Assembly: GCF_001439915.1 (NCBI RefSeq)
Contig: NZ_LMBW01000003.1
Location: 152,872-216,871, forward strand
Source: Fredinandcohnia humi
GTDB lineage: Bacteria > Bacillota > Bacilli > Bacillales > Bacillaceae_L
Reading direction: 5' to 3'
DNA: 64,000 nt
The position numbers and the translations under genes are program-made. The notes under the pieces are model-generated. The model did no database searches, was not told where the DNA came from, and worked only from the letters and a program-made list of their open reading frames with translations. Each line of letters starts with the position of its first letter. Positions within the stretch are counted from its first letter, which is position 1. Shown here in pieces: positions 61,556 through 64,000 of the stretch.

Positions 61556-63385
61556 TTGACCTATCGTAGAAGGCTAGGTTCTTTAGTTATAATCGATTCC
61601 ATTATTGTTTTAACCACAATTTATTTATGTTATTTTACTTTACATCCCTATTTTGCAGTTTTTACAGAAACTGCTTTGATTGTTAGTTCAATTACCTTAC
61701 TAGCAAGTCATCACATTTTTGCTTATATTTATCGTTTATATAAAAGGGCCTGGGAGTATGCAAGTATCGGGGAACTAATCAGTATTGGAAAATCAGTAAC
61801 CTTTTCAATCATAACACTTGCTATCGTACAAGACATTGTAATAGGAAATGTATATGTGCGGGTGTTAATGCTAACTTGGATGATGCATATCTTATTTATT
61901 GGTGGCTCTCGATTTTCCTGGCGAATATTTCGAGATTCAATAATAAAGGATACAACGATTAAGAAAAGAACATTAATTGTTGGTGCAGGGGCTGCGGGTA
62001 CTATGGTAGCAAGGCAGCTATTGCATAACCACGAGGTAGATTTATTGCCTGTTGCGTTTGTTGATGATGACATAAAAAAACAACGTTTGCAAATATTGGA
62101 TATACCTGTTTTGGGTGGAGTAGACACAATTGAAAAAGTTGTGAAGGAAGAAAAAATTGATAACATTGTGATTGCAATCCCATCACTTAGTAGGAAAGAA
62201 TTGAATGATATTTTTCAAGAGTGTAGCAAGACGAAGGCAAAAACACAAATCATGCCAATGATCGAAGATATATTGGTAGGAAAGGTATCGGTCAATAGCT
62301 TCCGAGATGTCCAAGTCGAAGATTTACTAGGAAGGGAACCTGTTCAATTGGATATTGAAAGTATCTCCGATAATCTTACCGGCAGAACAATTCTTGTCAC
62401 AGGTGCAGGTGGTTCAATTGGATCGGAAATTTGTAGACAGGTTTGTAAGTTTAATCCAAAAACGATCGTGTTGTTTGGACATGGCGAAAACAGTATTTAT
62501 TTAATTGATATGGAGCTAAGGGGCAGATACGGGAAGAAAGTTGAAATTGTACCTGTAATTGGCGACGTCCAGGATCGTAGTCGTGTATTTGAGGTCGTTG
62601 AAACATATAAACCAGCCCTTATTTACCATGCAGCAGCACATAAACACGTCCCACTTATGGAATATAATCCACACGAAGCAGTAAAAAACAATGTAATTGG
62701 TACAAAAAACGTTGCCGAAGCGGCCGACACGTTTGGTATTGATACATTTGTTCTGGTTTCTTCCGATAAAGCGGTGAATCCGACAAATGTAATGGGAGCA
62801 ACGAAAAGAGTTGCTGAAATGGTTGTTCAAGGTTTATCCAGCCATAGCAACACAAAATTTGTGGCTGTTCGATTTGGAAATGTTCTCGGTAGTCGGGGTA
62901 GCGTTATTCCACTATTTAAGAAACAAATTGAACAGGGTGGCCCGGTGACAGTAACGGATCCGGAAATGACCAGATATTTCATGACAATCCCGGAAGCATC
63001 ACGACTTGTAATTCAAGCAGGATCATTAGCAAGAGGTGGAGAGATATTTGTACTGGACATGGGTGAACCTGTAAAAATTGTTGACCTTGCAAGGAACTTA
63101 ATAAGCCTTTCTGGATATACCGAAGATGATATTGAAATTAAATATACAGGTATACGTCCTGGTGAAAAGATGTTTGAAGAGTTACTTAATGAAGACGAGA
63201 TACATCCCAAAAAGGTATTCGAAAAAATTTATATTGGTAAAACAAACGGTGTCGATATACAGGTAGTAAATGAAATTATCGAAAAATTTATGGAGCTTTC
63301 ATCTGTAGAATTACGGGATACATTGCTGAAAGCTGCAAGTAAACATAATATAGTTGAAAAATCAGAGGCTAATGGAATTCTATAA
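61556..63385 (+). CDS. PglF/CapD-type membrane UDP-sugar 4,6-dehydratase
   Basis: 609 residues. Four N-terminal membrane helices (about 8-105), a first Rossmann domain (LIVGAGAAGTMVARQL), and a C-terminal SDR domain with TGAGGSIGSEICRQ, HAAAHKHVPLMEYNP and the modified active site in which the dehydratase Met/Lys replaces Tyr (VMGATKRVAEM). These enzymes convert UDP-GlcNAc to 4-keto-6-deoxy sugars for capsule, teichuronic acid or glycan synthesis. The TTG at 61556 lies eight bases after AAGGGGGA and is chosen over an upstream GTG (61517) and ATG (61532) without sites. Confidence 0.88.
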   Translation: MTYRRRLGSLVIIDSIIVLTTIYLCYFTLHPYFAVFTETALIVSSITLLASHHIFAYIYRLYKRAWEYASIGELISIGKSVTFSIITLAIVQDIVIGNVYVRVLMLTWMMHILFIGGSRFSWRIFRDSIIKDTTIKKRTLIVGAGAAGTMVARQLLHNHEVDLLPVAFVDDDIKKQRLQILDIPVLGGVDTIEKVVKEEKIDNIVIAIPSLSRKELNDIFQECSKTKAKTQIMPMIEDILVGKVSVNSFRDVQVEDLLGREPVQLDIESISDNLTGRTILVTGAGGSIGSEICRQVCKFNPKTIVLFGHGENSIYLIDMELRGRYGKKVEIVPVIGDVQDRSRVFEVVETYKPALIYHAAAHKHVPLMEYNPHEAVKNNVIGTKNVAEAADTFGIDTFVLVSSDKAVNPTNVMGATKRVAEMVVQGLSSHSNTKFVAVRFGNVLGSRGSVIPLFKKQIEQGGPVTVTDPEMTRYFMTIPEASRLVIQAGSLARGGEIFVLDMGEPVKIVDLARNLISLSGYTEDDIEIKYTGIRPGEKMFEELLNEDEIHPKKVFEKIYIGKTNGVDIQVVNEIIEKFMELSSVELRDTLLKAASKHNIVEKSEANGIL

Positions 63386-63403
63386 TACGTCGAGGTGAAT
63401 GAA

Positions 63404-64000
63404 GTGGAAGAAGAAATAAATTTAAAAGATATAATCAATACCTTATGGAATGGAAAGTGGATTATTACGATTGTAACAATCATAGCTTTGTTAATTAGCA
63501 CCATATTTAACTTTTTTATTGTAGATCCTGTATATCGGGGAAAAGCAGAAGTAACAATTCATAAGGTTGCGAACGTGCCTGAATCTGTTCAACCTTATAT
63601 TGATGAAATGACGAGATACGAGTTATTTGAACTAACATTGAAGTCGCCTAGTGTGCTGAATAAAGTAATTGAAAATAATAACCTTAATTCGACGATTGGA
63701 AATCTACAATCGTCAATAAAAGTTACTCCCAACTCAGAAGGTGCAAATGCACAGCCAGCAACTATTATATCTATATCATTAGAAGGTAAGGATAGAGAGA
63801 ACATAGCTTCTATTGTTGACAGCTCAGTTGAATATACCAGGGAGATGCTTGCAGTAAATATAAAATCAAAATTATCTTCACTAGAAGCAGAATATGAAAA
63901 GAAAATGAGTGAAGAGGATGAACGAATTACGGCAGCAGTAAAGGAATTCAATGAATTAGGTGCAGGTAAGGGGCTACCTACCTTAATATTATTCCAAGAA
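63404..64000 (+). CDS. Wzz/YveK-type chain-length determinant (partial)
   Basis: The first 199 codons are in the window; the gene runs off the end. EEEINLKDIINTLWNGKWII leads into a membrane helix (about 20-40) and the extracytoplasmic Wzz domain (YRGKAEVTIHKVA), then coiled coil. Such proteins control polysaccharide length and activate a BY-kinase usually encoded next. GTG at 63404 lies close behind GAGGTGAA; another GTG three codons upstream is possible. A second membrane helix should follow outside the window. Confidence 0.82.
   Translation, partial: MEEEINLKDIINTLWNGKWIITIVTIIALLISTIFNFFIVDPVYRGKAEVTIHKVANVPESVQPYIDEMTRYELFELTLKSPSVLNKVIENNNLNSTIGNLQSSIKVTPNSEGANAQPATIISISLEGKDRENIASIVDSSVEYTREMLAVNIKSKLSSLEAEYEKKMSEEDERITAAVKEFNELGAGKGLPTLILFQE

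Overview
The window looks like chromosomal DNA of a low-GC Gram-positive rod of the Bacillaceae (Bacillus/Neobacillus-like). The signs are strong AGGAGG-type ribosome sites, frequent TTG and GTG starts, short lipobox lipoproteins, YesM/YesN-type two-component pairs, CcpA-like cre sites and many Bacillus-type protein families. No rRNA, tRNA or CRISPR array was seen. No intact prophage or IS was seen, but decayed genes, an IS fragment and several families of dispersed repeats are present.

Layout. 1-11.4 kb: a saccharide operon with an ABC importer (binding lipoprotein and two permeases), a YesM/YesN-like sensor and regulator, a GH1 glycosidase, a zinc-less ROK kinase and a GH94 phosphorylase, closed by a strong terminator. 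This fits import and intracellular breakdown of a beta-gluco-oligosaccharide. 11.4-16.8 kb: a decayed accessory region with a 20-bp tandem repeat, copies of a ~200-bp dispersed element, a broken glyoxalase-like gene, an FkbM methyltransferase, a Fic gene cut by one in-frame TAG, an endolysin-like amidase and a truncated HTH gene. 16.9-26.4 kb: a 1930-residue surface protein ending in an LPITA sorting signal, a small membrane protein, a REP-associated tyrosine transposase (RAYT) surrounded by GGGAC/GTCCC palindromes, and a VWA lipoprotein. 26.5-34.1 kb: a nag-like amino-sugar operon (nagB, ABC importer, LacI regulator, nagA, Gfo/Idh oxidoreductase) whose promoter carries a cre site and a LacI-type palindrome that is repeated inside the operon. 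34.1-42.6 kb: a TPR/dynamin-like protein, small unknown genes, fragments of mazE, an epimerase gene and an IS110, the D-amino acid transaminase gene dat, and an ECF sigma/anti-sigma pair. 42.9-59.7 kb: a cell-wall region with a PBP3-like transpeptidase, five proteins carrying choline-binding-type repeats, a fused HTH-cytidylyltransferase-choline kinase, a BCCT transporter, a Wzy_C/TPR polymerase or ligase and a GH3 hydrolase. 60-64 kb: the start of a polysaccharide locus (Wzy-like protein, PglF/CapD-type dehydratase, Wzz-like protein running off the end).

Two systems stand out. First, choline uptake (BCCT), phosphorylation and CDP-activation (the fusion) lie next to five wall proteins and hydrolases with choline-binding repeats. 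This suggests phosphocholine decoration of an envelope polymer, which is unusual for a Bacillus-type organism. Second, a RAYT sits among about a dozen GGGAC palindromes, three of them as head-to-head pairs. Some of these palindromes have run into the 3' ends of genes, so that two unrelated proteins now end in the same REP-encoded tail (GTGPSS).
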